Source: Burkholderiales bacterium (GTDB lineage Bacteria; Pseudomonadota; Gammaproteobacteria; Burkholderiales; Burkholderiaceae_C). From it: a stretch of 29,549 nucleotides of DNA. The notes beneath the pieces are model-generated. The model searched no databases. It saw nothing but the letters and a program-made list of their open reading frames with translations, and was not told the origin of the DNA. Both the position numbers and the translations under genes were made by a program. Each line of letters starts with the position of its first letter. The stretch's first letter is position 1. Where the stretch lies: assembly GCA_025352345.1 (NCBI GenBank), contig JANXTP010000438.1:1-29549 (forward strand), written 5' to 3'. This document shows, in pieces, positions 1-8,242 of the stretch.

Positions 1-297
1 GAAGAAGAAGGCGGCCTCACGGTCAGCTTCGGCGCGAGCGGCCTGCTCGGCGGCCTCGCGTTCGGCACGCAGCCTGACGTCGGCGCTGGACGACGGCCGC
101 GCCGGGTCCAGCGCATGGACATCGCTGACGGTGTCGAGCTCCGAAGCGCTGCGCGACGGCGGCGCCGAAGCCCGTGCAGCGTCCCTGTCGGCACGTTCGC
201 TTCGGGCCGCGGGTCGCCGCGCGCGCCGCCGGATCAACTGCACCACCACCAGCAGCACCAGCGCCGCAGCAGCGCCCCATAAAAGGTAATCGTCCAT
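1..297 (-). CDS. N-terminus of a membrane-anchored protein of unknown function (partial)
   Basis: An open frame runs from ATG at 297 off the left edge of the window, so 99 codons are visible and the C-terminus is missing. The protein begins MDDYLLWGAAAALVLLVVVQ, a single transmembrane anchor at about residues 4-21. An Arg-rich stop-transfer segment follows (LIRRRARR), then a Ser/Ala/Pro-rich linker, then an Ala/Glu/Arg-rich stretch from about residue 75 that looks helical or coiled-coil. A GGAGG ribosome binding site at 309-313 (minus strand) lies 11 bases before the start and supports it. The alternative frame over the same bases gives an Arg/Gly/Cys-rich translation and is a shadow. I do not recognise the family. 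The gene diverges from the monooxygenase fusion to its right. Confidence 0.6.
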   Translation of the reverse strand, partial: MDDYLLWGAAAALVLLVVVQLIRRRARRPAARSERADRDAARASAPPSRSASELDTVSDVHALDPARPSSSADVRLRAEREAAEQAARAEADREAAFFF

Positions 298-378
298 CGC
301 CGCCCGGACCTCCATCCGTCACTGACCACCAGCCGCGCCGAGCGTAATGGCGCTGCGGCCCCCCGACGTATCACGATG

Positions 379-402
379 TTTCAATTTGCAGCACAAATGA
401 AA
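379..402. promoter_or_regulatory. candidate operator, inverted repeat TTTCA-N14-TGAAA
   Basis: TTTCA at 379-383 and TGAAA at 398-402 form an inverted repeat with further partial symmetry inside (TTTCAATTTG against CACAAATGAAA). It lies in a locally AT-rich patch between two divergent genes, about 56 bases before the likely start of the esterase-monooxygenase fusion. The position suits a repressor or activator site, but no regulator gene is visible nearby. Only the symmetry is seen; the role is inferred. Confidence 0.25.
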
Positions 403-457
403 GGGAATGTGCGGAATTGCCGACTGGCTACGATCGCCTCCTTCACCACGCGGGCCG

Positions 458-2899
458 ATGATGGTCGTTTTTCAACCGAAGGGTCTGATCGAAGCGCTGC
501 TGGCCGCGCTGTTGCGCACCTCGCTGCAGTGGCTGCTGAAGCCGGTATTCTCGCCGCGCTTTTCCATCGGCTTCCAGCGGCGCTGGCTGAGCGCAATGTC
601 ACGCAGCCAGCGGATGCCGAAGGGCGTGTCGGTCGAGGCCGCAACGGTCGGCGGTGTGCTCGGCGAATGGCTGAGCTCGACGCAGGCGCCCAGCGCGCCA
701 CCGGGTGTCGTGCTCTACCTGCACGGCGGTGCCTTCTGCATCGGCTCGCCAGCGACGCACCGCGCGTTGACCGCGCGACTGGCACTCGTCACTGGGCTGC
801 CGGTGTTCGCACTCGACTACCGGCTGGCGCCCGAGCACCGCCACCCGGCTGCGCTCGATGACGCCATCGCTGCGTTTCACGCGCTGAGCACCGAAGGCGA
901 AGGCGTGGCCCGCCCGGTCATCCTCGCCGGCGATTCCGCCGGCGGCGGGCTGGCGCTGTCGACCGCCCTGGCGCTGCGCGACAGCGGCGCGCGGCTACCC
1001 GCTGCGCTGGTGCTGCTGTCGCCGTGGGTCGATCTGGCGATGCGCGATGCGCCTGCCGCCGAGCCACCCGGCGAGGCGATGCTCAGCGTCGCCTGGGCCA
1101 CCGCCTGCGCCGCGCATTACCTGGGCGATGCCACCTCGGCCGATGCACCGCCGGTATCGCCGCTGTTCGCCGACCTGAACGGCCTGCCGCCCACGCTGAT
1201 CCAGGCCGGCACCGACGAGCTGCTGCACAGCCAGGCGATGCAACTCGAAGCGGCGCTGCAGGCCGCCGGCGTCGAGACGCGCTGCGAGATCACTGCCGGG
1301 CGCTGGCATGTGTTCCAGACCCACGGTGGCGTGCTGCCCAGCGCCGACGAGGCGATCGAGCGCATCGCCCGCTTCGTGATACCGCCGCTGGCCACCACCC
1401 ACGCCGCCCCGAAGACAGCCGACCACGAGGTGGTGATCCTCGGCGCGGGCATGTCCGGGCTTTGCGCCGGCGCCAAGCTCAAGCAGGCTGGCATCCACGA
1501 CTTCGTGATCCTGGAAAAGCAACCGGGGCTGGGCGGCACCTGGTGGGACAACACCTACCCGGGCGCGCACGTCGATGTGCCGGCGCCGGCGTATTCGTTT
1601 TCCTTCGCGCCCAACCCCGACTGGACCCGCCGCTTCGCCAGCGCACCCGAGATCCAGGCTTACATGCAGCGGGTGGCTGCGCGCTTCGGGCTGCTGGCGC
1701 ACCTGCGCCTGGGCACACGAATCACCGACGCGGCCTTCGACGACGCCACCGGACGCTGGCAAATCAACACCGAGCTAGGTGATGGTTCCACAGCGGTGCT
1801 GCGTTCGCGCTTCTTCATGTGCAGCTCCGGGCCGCTCAGCCGGCCACGCTGGCCGGACATCCCGGGTCTGGACGACTTCCAGGGGCAGCGGCTGCATTCG
1901 GCGCGCTGGGATCACAGCGCGGTGCTGCGCGGCCAGCGCATCGCGGTGATAGGCACCGGCTCGACCGCCTCACAGCTGGTGCCGCCGGTTGCAGAACAGG
2001 CGCAGAAGCTGCACCTGTTTCAGCGCACCGCCAACTGGGTGCTGCCACGGATGGACCGCCGCTACACCGCGCTCGATCGCGCGCTGGCGCACCTGCCTCC
2101 GTATGCGGCGATGGTGCGCTGGAACTGGGCGCAGGTGCTCGAATGGGGCCGGCGCGGCTTCGAGGACGGCACGCTGGCACGCCGCGGGCTGCTGGCCACC
2201 GCGGCCACGCACCGCAAGCGCCAGGTCCGCGACGAGGCCTTGCGCCAGCGACTGACACCGAGCTACCCGCTGGGCTGCAAGCGCATCATCTATTCGAACG
2301 ATTTCTACCCGACCTTGTGCCGGCCGAATGTCGAGTTGGTGACCGAGGCGATCGAGCGCATCACCGCGCACGGCATCGTCACCGCCGATGGCCACGAGCG
2401 GCCGATCGATGCGCTGGTCTGCGCCACCGGCTTCGACGTCGTGCATTCCTTGTCGGCCATCCGCATCACCGGCCTGCAGGGTCGCACACTCGCAGACACC
2501 TGGGCCGATGGCCCCGAGGCCTACCACGGCATCACGGTGTCGGGCTTCCCGAACCTGTTCCTGATGCTGGGCCCGAACACCGCCACCGGCCACACCTCGA
2601 CGCTGCTGTACATCGAGCCCGAGGTCGACCATGCGATTGCCTGCATGCAGGCGGTGCGCGACGGTGATCACCGCTGGATCGAGGTGCGGCCCGAAGCGAT
2701 GCGTGAGCACAACCGCGGCCTGCAGGCGCGCCTGGCCACCTCGGTGTGGAGCCAGTGCCGCAGCTGGTACCGCCTCGACAATGGCCGGGTCTTCGCGCTG
2801 TTCCCGGGCTACACCCGCGAGTACGTCAACGCGGTGCGGCAGCCCGACCTCGCTGCTTACGCCTTCGATGAGCACCGCGCCCCGATCAACTCTCCTTGA
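458..2899 (+). CDS. HSL-type alpha/beta hydrolase fused to a Baeyer-Villiger-type flavin monooxygenase
   Basis: This 813-residue protein joins two enzymes. Residues about 1-310 are a hormone-sensitive-lipase-family esterase: oxyanion motif HGG at 89-91, nucleophile elbow GDSAGG with Ser160, and likely Asp253 (GTDELL) and His284 (WHVF). Residues about 322-800 are a class B flavin monooxygenase. It has the FAD Rossmann motif GAGMSG from 329, the GTWWDNTYPGAHVD segment, the fingerprint FQGQRLHSARWD at 474-485 (F-x-G-x3-H-x3-W-D), and a second, NADPH-type Rossmann motif GTGSTA near 499. Such monooxygenases turn ketones into esters or lactones, which an esterase could then cleave, so the fusion suggests a two-step reaction; the substrate is unknown. 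I place the start at ATG 458 or 461. The in-frame ATG at 407 adds 17 residues whose codons (CTA, CGA, TCA, CCT) do not fit the rest, and its GGG lies too close to be a ribosome binding site. A second hydrolase gene follows directly. Confidence 0.88.
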   Translation: MMVVFQPKGLIEALLAALLRTSLQWLLKPVFSPRFSIGFQRRWLSAMSRSQRMPKGVSVEAATVGGVLGEWLSSTQAPSAPPGVVLYLHGGAFCIGSPATHRALTARLALVTGLPVFALDYRLAPEHRHPAALDDAIAAFHALSTEGEGVARPVILAGDSAGGGLALSTALALRDSGARLPAALVLLSPWVDLAMRDAPAAEPPGEAMLSVAWATACAAHYLGDATSADAPPVSPLFADLNGLPPTLIQAGTDELLHSQAMQLEAALQAAGVETRCEITAGRWHVFQTHGGVLPSADEAIERIARFVIPPLATTHAAPKTADHEVVILGAGMSGLCAGAKLKQAGIHDFVILEKQPGLGGTWWDNTYPGAHVDVPAPAYSFSFAPNPDWTRRFASAPEIQAYMQRVAARFGLLAHLRLGTRITDAAFDDATGRWQINTELGDGSTAVLRSRFFMCSSGPLSRPRWPDIPGLDDFQGQRLHSARWDHSAVLRGQRIAVIGTGSTASQLVPPVAEQAQKLHLFQRTANWVLPRMDRRYTALDRALAHLPPYAAMVRWNWAQVLEWGRRGFEDGTLARRGLLATAATHRKRQVRDEALRQRLTPSYPLGCKRIIYSNDFYPTLCRPNVELVTEAIERITAHGIVTADGHERPIDALVCATGFDVVHSLSAIRITGLQGRTLADTWADGPEAYHGITVSGFPNLFLMLGPNTATGHTSTLLYIEPEVDHAIACMQAVRDGDHRWIEVRPEAMREHNRGLQARLATSVWSQCRSWYRLDNGRVFALFPGYTREYVNAVRQPDLAAYAFDEHRAPINSP

Positions 2900-2910
2900 A
2901 AGGCATCCGC

Positions 2911-3828
2911 TTGAAACGCGCTGTAGGGGCCGTCTCCGGCGTGTTGCTGGTGTTGCTGGCTGGCTTCTGGTTGTGGACACCAGACCAGGACCTGCCCTCT
3001 CTGGAGGCCCGTTACCTGGCGGCGCCAAGCGACCTCTGCGAGGTCGACGGCATGCGACTGCACCTGCGCGACAGCGGGCCGAAGGGCGCGCCAGCCGTCA
3101 TCATGATCCACGGCTTCGGTGGCAGCCTGCACAGCTGGGAGCCGTGGGCGCAGGCGCTGTCGGTAGACCACCGCGTGATCCGCTTCGACCTGCCGGGCTG
3201 CGGCCTCAGCGCACCGGACCCGAGCGGCAACTACAGCGATGCACGCAGCATGCAGTTGCTGCTCGCGCTGATGGACCAGCGGGGCATCGCACGCGCCAGC
3301 ATCGTCGGCCATTCGATCGGTGGGCGCATCGCCTGGACCTTCGCCGCGATGCACCCGGAGCGGGTGGTCAAGCTGGTGCTGGTCGCGCCCGATGGCTTCG
3401 CGAGCCCGGGCTTCGAGTACGGCCGGGCGCCCGAGGTACCAGTCACTGCCCTGCTGATGCGCTATGCGTTGCCGAAGCCGCTGCTGCGCATGAGTTTGGA
3501 ACCCGCCTACGCGAATGCGTCGTTCCTGAGCGATGCGCTGACGACGCGTTACCACGACCTGATGCTGGCCCCGGGCAGCCGCGACGCGCTGATCGCGCGG
3601 ATGCGGCAAACCACGCTGGTCGACCCGGTCCCGCTGCTGCAGCGCATCCAGGCCCCGACCTTGCTGGTGTGGGGTGAGGCCGATGCGATGATTCCGTTTG
3701 CCAATTCGGCGAATTACCTGAAGGCAATCGCGCACGTCACGTTGTTCTCGCTGCCTGGCGTTGGCCACCTGCCGCAGGAAGAGGCGGCACAAAAGTCGCT
3801 TCCTGCAGTGCGCAACTTCTTGAGGTGA
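2911..3828 (+). CDS. alpha/beta-fold hydrolase with N-terminal membrane anchor
   Basis: A 305-residue alpha/beta hydrolase. Residues 1-25 form a hydrophobic anchor or uncleaved signal (KRAVGAVSGVLLVLLAGFWL). The core starts near residue 50 with HGFGGS (oxyanion loop). It has nucleophile Ser135 in GHSIGG, Asp258 in WGEAD and His286 in GVGHLP, a complete triad. I choose TTG at 2911 as start because GAAAGG at 2898-2903 lies seven bases before it. An in-frame TTG at 2896 overlaps the stop of the upstream fusion but lacks a spaced ribosome binding site. The gene is coupled to the esterase-monooxygenase fusion, so it may act on the same ester or lactone products or on membrane-near esters. This is inferred from position; the family has very broad substrates. 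Confidence 0.85.
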   Translation: MKRAVGAVSGVLLVLLAGFWLWTPDQDLPSLEARYLAAPSDLCEVDGMRLHLRDSGPKGAPAVIMIHGFGGSLHSWEPWAQALSVDHRVIRFDLPGCGLSAPDPSGNYSDARSMQLLLALMDQRGIARASIVGHSIGGRIAWTFAAMHPERVVKLVLVAPDGFASPGFEYGRAPEVPVTALLMRYALPKPLLRMSLEPAYANASFLSDALTTRYHDLMLAPGSRDALIARMRQTTLVDPVPLLQRIQAPTLLVWGEADAMIPFANSANYLKAIAHVTLFSLPGVGHLPQEEAAQKSLPAVRNFLR

Positions 3829-3838
3829 GCCGAGGCCG

Positions 3839-4525
3839 ATGCGGCTCGGCGCGACGGTGTCAAGCCCAAGCCCACAAAGCAGCGACGTGCATCGCCTGCC
3901 AGGTCAGCAGCGCCGCGGTATCGCGGGCAACATCCCTTGCATGGTTGAAGCGGAAACTCAAGTCCACAGCAACCTGCACGCAGGATCATCGGTGTCGCAG
4001 GTGGCCACCGAGATCCCGTCCGACATGGTCGGCGAGTTGCGCTCGGATCACGCCGGTGAAAGCGGCGCGGTGTGGATCTACCACGGGGTGCTGGCCATCA
4101 CCCGCGATGCAGGCGTGCGTGACTTCGCGCGCCGCCACCGCGCGACCGAGCAGCGTCACCTGGACCTGGTCGAGCAACTGCTGCCGGCATCTCGGCGCAG
4201 CCGGCTGCTGGTGCCCTGGCGTGCCGCGGGCTTTCTGACCGGCGCACTGCCCGCGCTGTTCGGCCCGCGTGCCGTGTACGCGACCATCGCCGCGGTGGAG
4301 ACCTTCGTCGACCGGCACTACCAGCAGCAGATCGACCGCCTCGCCGACCGCCCGGAACACGCCGCCTTGCGGTCGTTGCTGCTCGAATGCCAGGCCGACG
4401 AATGCGAACACCGCGACGAGGCCCTGTTGCACGGTGTGACGCCACCCGGCCCGGTGCTGCGAGTCTGGTGTGCGCTGGTCGGGGCCGGATCGGCCGGGGC
4501 CGTGCACATCGCGCGGCGGCTCTGA
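3839..4525 (+). CDS. Coq7-like di-iron hydroxylase family protein
   Basis: The protein has the Coq7 (demethoxyubiquinone hydroxylase) di-iron pattern: Glu74 in DHAGES, Glu104/His107 in TEQRH, Glu154 in VETFVDRHY, and Glu188/His191 in DECEH. These match the six iron ligands of the family. Coq7 proteins add the C6 hydroxyl to demethoxyubiquinone at the membrane. ATG 3839 has GAGGTGAG nine bases upstream, overlapping the end of the previous gene. The first 55 or so residues are poorly conserved in character and use mixed codons, so a later start such as ATG 3941 is possible. The placement after a monooxygenase and hydrolases, away from ubi genes, leaves open whether this is the housekeeping Coq7 or a paralogue with another hydroxylation substrate. 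Confidence 0.75.
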   Translation: MRLGATVSSPSPQSSDVHRLPGQQRRGIAGNIPCMVEAETQVHSNLHAGSSVSQVATEIPSDMVGELRSDHAGESGAVWIYHGVLAITRDAGVRDFARRHRATEQRHLDLVEQLLPASRRSRLLVPWRAAGFLTGALPALFGPRAVYATIAAVETFVDRHYQQQIDRLADRPEHAALRSLLLECQADECEHRDEALLHGVTPPGPVLRVWCALVGAGSAGAVHIARRL

Positions 4526-4603
4526 CCGCAGGTCACTGGCGTCAAGTCGGCGCGCCAGCGGCCGATACCCCACAGATGACTCCATCAATTCGGTGAGCCT
4601 GAC

Positions 4604-7384
4604 ATGAACAGGCCGCTTGCCAGCGCATTCTGCTCATCAGACCAGGTCACCGTCGTGCCAGTGATCGGTGATCGACCTGAGCGCCGTCTGCGCTGGGCGC
4701 TGCATGGCAGCTTGCTGCTGATGGCGATGGCGATGGCCACAGCCGGCAGGCTGCATGCCATCTTCGGTGCGACGCTGTCCCTCACCCTGGCGCTGGGTGT
4801 GGTCGAACCAGCGGTTCGTTTCTGGCGCCGTCAGTACCAGCGATTGGCGGGCGAGGCGACTCAGCTTGAATGGCTGGCGCTGGTGGCCAAGCGCACGAAC
4901 AACCTGGTGATCATCACCGACGCCGCGCGGCGCGTCGTCTGGGTCAACGATGCGTTCGTGCGCGTGTCGGGCTACACGCTCGCCGAAGCCCTCGGCCGCA
5001 AACCGGCAGAGCTGCTGCAGACCTCGGCCACCGACCACACCACCGTACAGACCATGCGGGCCGCATTGGACGCAGAACAAGGCGTGCGCGTCGAGTTGCT
5101 CAACCGGAGCAAGAGCGGCATCGACTACTGGCTGGACATCGACATCCAGCCACTGCACGATCCGAGTGGCGGGCTGACCGGATTTATCGCCGTCGAGATG
5201 GACATCACCGCGAAGGTGCTGCTGCGGCAACGCCTGCGCACGCTGTTCCATACCTTGCCCGCGGGCGTGGTCGAGCAGGACGCTTCTGGCGCCATCGTCG
5301 ATTCGAACCTCGCCGCCGAGGAGGTGCTGGGCCTGACACGTGACCAACTGTTGGGCTGCGTCTCGCTGGACGGCCGCTGGCGCACGGTGCGCGACGACCT
5401 GAGCCCGTACCCGAGCGACAACTATCCGATCACCCGCTCCCTGCGCGACGGCGTCAGCGTGCGCGGCGAGAGCATGGGCCTGCTGACGCCGCAGGGCGAT
5501 CAGCGCTGGCTACTCATCAACAGCGATCCACTGCGCAACATGGTTGGTAAGGTGACCGGTTCAGTGGCCTGCTTCGTCGACGTGACCGAGCAGCGTACCC
5601 AGCGCATCTTGCTGCAGCTGGCGCTGAAAGCCGCCGACATCGGTACCTGGCAATGGCGTGTGGACACCGACGAGCGCGAGTGGAGCGAGGCGAGCTGCGC
5701 GATGCTGGGCTACGCGGTCGAGGAATTCAGGCCGCAGCTGGCGACTTGGCGGGAACGCATCCACCCCGAGGATCGCCCCAGATTCCATGCCGTGCTGAAT
5801 GCGCACCTGATGGACCAGAGCCTGCCCTACCGCTGCGAAGTTCGGGTGCGCCACCGCGACGGTCATTGGGTCTGGGTGCACATCCTGGGTACGGTGGCCG
5901 AACTGGACCAGGCTGGCCAGATGCGTCGCATGGTCGGTGTGCAGATCGACATCAGCGATCGCAAGCGGCAGGAGCAGCAACTGCAGATCTCCGCCACGAC
6001 CGACTCGCTGACCGGCCTGCCCAACCGCGCCGCGCTGATGCTGCGGCTGCAGCACACCGTCGACCACCGCGACAGCGCCTCCGATCGCCACTTCGCCCTG
6101 CTGTTCCTCGACTTCGACCGCTTCAAGCAGGTCAACGACAACCTGGGCCACGCCGCCGGCGACGAGTTGCTGCGACAGATCGCGCTGCGCCTGGTCGGCG
6201 CACTGCGGCCGATCGAAGACACGAGCCCCGGGCGATCCGACGGGCGGCAGACCGTGGCTCGCCTGGGCGGTGACGAGTTCGTCGTGCTGCTCGACAGACT
6301 GCCCAAGCCGCACGACGCGTGCGCGATCGCCGAACGGCTGTTGCAGGTGCTGTCGCGGCCTTACGAGGTTCTGGGCCATCGGGTGCATTCCAGCGCCAGC
6401 ATCGGCGTGGTCACCTCGGCGCATGCGTTCGACGGCGCCGACAGCCTGCTGCGCGACGCCGACACCGCGATGTACGAGGCCAAGCAGAGCGGACGCGGAC
6501 GCTGGGTGATGTTCGAGCCACGCATGCACGAACAGGTCAGCCGCCGCGCCAACGCCGAAGCCGACCTGCACGATGCGCTCGAACGCGACGAGCTGTTCGT
6601 CGTCTACCAGCCGGTGCTGGCGCTCGACGATCCGCTGGGCGAGCGCGGCTGTGCAGGTGTCGAGGCGCTGGTGCGCTGGCGCCATCCCGAGCGCGGCATC
6701 GTGCCGCCGGTGCAGTTCATTTCGGTGGCCGAGGAGTCCGGCCTGATTGGCGCGCTCGGCCAGTTCGTGTTGCGCAGCGCCTGCCGGCAGTTCATGCGCT
6801 GGCGCCTGACCCTGGGCGACCGCGCCCCGACGATGCTGGCGGTCAACCTGTCGATCGCACAGCTGCGTCAGGGCGTCCTGGTCGACGAGGTGCGTTGTGC
6901 GCTGGCCGAGAGCGCGATGCCCGCCGCGGCCTTGCAGTTGGAAGTCACCGAAAGCCTCGCGGCACAAGACCCGCTGGTGCAATCGCGTCTGCGTGAACTG
7001 AAAACGCTGGGCGTGAAGCTGGCGCTGGACGATTTCGGCACCGGCTACTCCTCGCTGGCCTGCCTGCACCAGTTGCCGGTGGACACCGTCAAGATCGACC
7101 GCTCCTTCGTTGTTGAAGCAGAACGCAGCGAATACCACCGCGCGCTGATCGAGGCCACGGTCCGCGTGGCCCGCACGCTGCGCATGACCACCGTGGCCGA
7201 AGGCATTGAGACCACCGGGCAGGCGGCGTTGATCACCACCCTGGGCTGCGACCGGGGCCAGGGCTATCTGTACAGCCGGCCGCTGGAGGCCGATGCCCTG
7301 TCCGACTGGCTCGCCGCGCGTGCACCGCTGTGCAATGTGATCAACCTGCCAATCAGGCCGCGTCCGATGACGGCCGGCTCCTGA
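4604..7384 (+). CDS. membrane PAS-PAS-PAS-GGDEF-EAL cyclic-di-GMP signalling protein
   Basis: A 926-residue protein with two hydrophobic segments at about residues 29-70, so membrane-anchored with a short periplasmic turn. Three PAS domains follow (about 85-205, 215-330 and 340-460; the last has a PAC end before SDRKRQEQQLQ). A GGDEF domain spans about 470-640 with an intact GGDEF near 555. An EAL domain spans about 655-905 with EAL near 687, VNLS, VTES, DDFGTGYSS near 808 and VAEGIE. Both catalytic domains therefore look competent. The positions of a feedback RxxD site five residues before GGDEF read D..Q, so the usual c-di-GMP inhibitory site is absent. In tandem proteins of this type the EAL phosphodiesterase often dominates, but activity cannot be read from sequence. 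GGTGAG about seven bases before ATG 4604 supports the start. Confidence 0.92.
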   Translation: MNRPLASAFCSSDQVTVVPVIGDRPERRLRWALHGSLLLMAMAMATAGRLHAIFGATLSLTLALGVVEPAVRFWRRQYQRLAGEATQLEWLALVAKRTNNLVIITDAARRVVWVNDAFVRVSGYTLAEALGRKPAELLQTSATDHTTVQTMRAALDAEQGVRVELLNRSKSGIDYWLDIDIQPLHDPSGGLTGFIAVEMDITAKVLLRQRLRTLFHTLPAGVVEQDASGAIVDSNLAAEEVLGLTRDQLLGCVSLDGRWRTVRDDLSPYPSDNYPITRSLRDGVSVRGESMGLLTPQGDQRWLLINSDPLRNMVGKVTGSVACFVDVTEQRTQRILLQLALKAADIGTWQWRVDTDEREWSEASCAMLGYAVEEFRPQLATWRERIHPEDRPRFHAVLNAHLMDQSLPYRCEVRVRHRDGHWVWVHILGTVAELDQAGQMRRMVGVQIDISDRKRQEQQLQISATTDSLTGLPNRAALMLRLQHTVDHRDSASDRHFALLFLDFDRFKQVNDNLGHAAGDELLRQIALRLVGALRPIEDTSPGRSDGRQTVARLGGDEFVVLLDRLPKPHDACAIAERLLQVLSRPYEVLGHRVHSSASIGVVTSAHAFDGADSLLRDADTAMYEAKQSGRGRWVMFEPRMHEQVSRRANAEADLHDALERDELFVVYQPVLALDDPLGERGCAGVEALVRWRHPERGIVPPVQFISVAEESGLIGALGQFVLRSACRQFMRWRLTLGDRAPTMLAVNLSIAQLRQGVLVDEVRCALAESAMPAAALQLEVTESLAAQDPLVQSRLRELKTLGVKLALDDFGTGYSSLACLHQLPVDTVKIDRSFVVEAERSEYHRALIEATVRVARTLRMTTVAEGIETTGQAALITTLGCDRGQGYLYSRPLEADALSDWLAARAPLCNVINLPIRPRPMTAGS

Positions 7385-7385
7385 C

Positions 7386-7412
7386 GCTGCGCCGCCGCAG
7401 CGGCGGCGCAGC
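7386..7412. terminator. strong bidirectional hairpin between convergent genes
   Basis: GCTGCGCCGCCGC (7386-7398) and GCGGCGGCGCAGC (7400-7412) are perfect inverted repeats of 13 bases around a single A. It begins one base after the stop of the GGDEF-EAL gene and ends just before the stop of the 3-hydroxybutyrate dehydrogenase gene on the other strand. There is no T-run, so it is a stem-loop that may stop or protect both transcripts rather than a textbook intrinsic terminator. Confidence 0.6.
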
Positions 7413-7414
7413 GC

Positions 7415-8197
7415 TCACTGCATGAACCAGCCGTGACTGACGACCAGCGACTGGCCGGTCAGCGCGTTCGAGTTGAAGCCGGCGAACAGCAGCGCGACCT
7501 CGGCCACGTCCTGCACGGTGGTGAATTCACCGTCGACGGTTTCCTTCAGCATCACCTTCTTGATCACGTCGTCCTCGCTGATGCCGAGGGCCGCTGCTTG
7601 CTCGGGAATCTGCTTGTCGACCAGCGGCGTGCGCACGAAGCCGGGGCAGATCACATTGGCACGGATGCCGTGCTTGCCGCCTTCCTTGGCCACCGTCTTG
7701 CACAGGCCGATCAGCCCGTGCTTCGCGGTCACGTAAGCCGACTTCAGCAGTGAGGCTTCCTTCGAGTGCACCGAGCCCATGTAGATGATGCTGCCGCCTT
7801 GGCCCGAGGCCTTCATGTGCGGCACGCAGGCCTTGGTGGTCAGGAAGGCGCCATCGAGGTGGATCGCCAGCATCTTTTTCCAGTCGGCGAAGGGAAAGTC
7901 CTCGACCGGGTGCACGATCTGGATCCCGGCATTGCTGACCAGCACATCGACACCGCCATACGCCGCCACCACTGCCGCGACCGCGGCGTTGACCTGGTCT
8001 TCGCTGGTCACGTCCATCGCCACCGCCATCGCCGTGCCGCCGGCCTTCGTGATCTCGTCGGCAGTGGCCTGCGCCGCCACCAGGTTCATGTCGGCGATGG
8101 CGACCTTGCCGCCCTCCCTGGCGTAGACGATGGCGATTTCCTTGCCGATGCCGCTGGCGGCGCCGGTGACGATGCAGACTTTGTCCTGGAGCTTCAT
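7415..8197 (-). CDS. bdhA: D-3-hydroxybutyrate dehydrogenase (SDR family)
   Basis: A 260-residue short-chain dehydrogenase with the cofactor motif TGAASGIG at 11-18, NAG at 89-91, and catalytic Ser142, Tyr155 and Lys159 (YVTAKHG). The phrases IQIVHPVEDF and PGFVRTPLVDKQIPEQA are typical of D-3-hydroxybutyrate dehydrogenase. The enzyme interconverts D-3-hydroxybutyrate and acetoacetate with NAD in the cytoplasm, a step in using stored polyhydroxybutyrate. It is the last gene of a minus-strand operon behind acetoacetate decarboxylase (45-base gap) and a patatin-like lipase, so acetoacetate is the likely shared metabolite. The alternative symbols hbdH and bdh are in use for the same enzyme. Confidence 0.93.
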   Translation of the reverse strand: MKLQDKVCIVTGAASGIGKEIAIVYAREGGKVAIADMNLVAAQATADEITKAGGTAMAVAMDVTSEDQVNAAVAAVVAAYGGVDVLVSNAGIQIVHPVEDFPFADWKKMLAIHLDGAFLTTKACVPHMKASGQGGSIIYMGSVHSKEASLLKSAYVTAKHGLIGLCKTVAKEGGKHGIRANVICPGFVRTPLVDKQIPEQAAALGISEDDVIKKVMLKETVDGEFTTVQDVAEVALLFAGFNSNALTGQSLVVSHGWFMQ

Positions 8198-8242
8198 GGG
8201 GTGCTTTCGATGAGAGGGAGTAAGGGGGTTCAGGCCGGCGGA

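Noticed and set aside
5561..7138. 525-codon minus-strand frame inside the GGDEF-EAL gene
   Set aside because: It mirrors the codon structure of the real gene and has no start signal or known domain.
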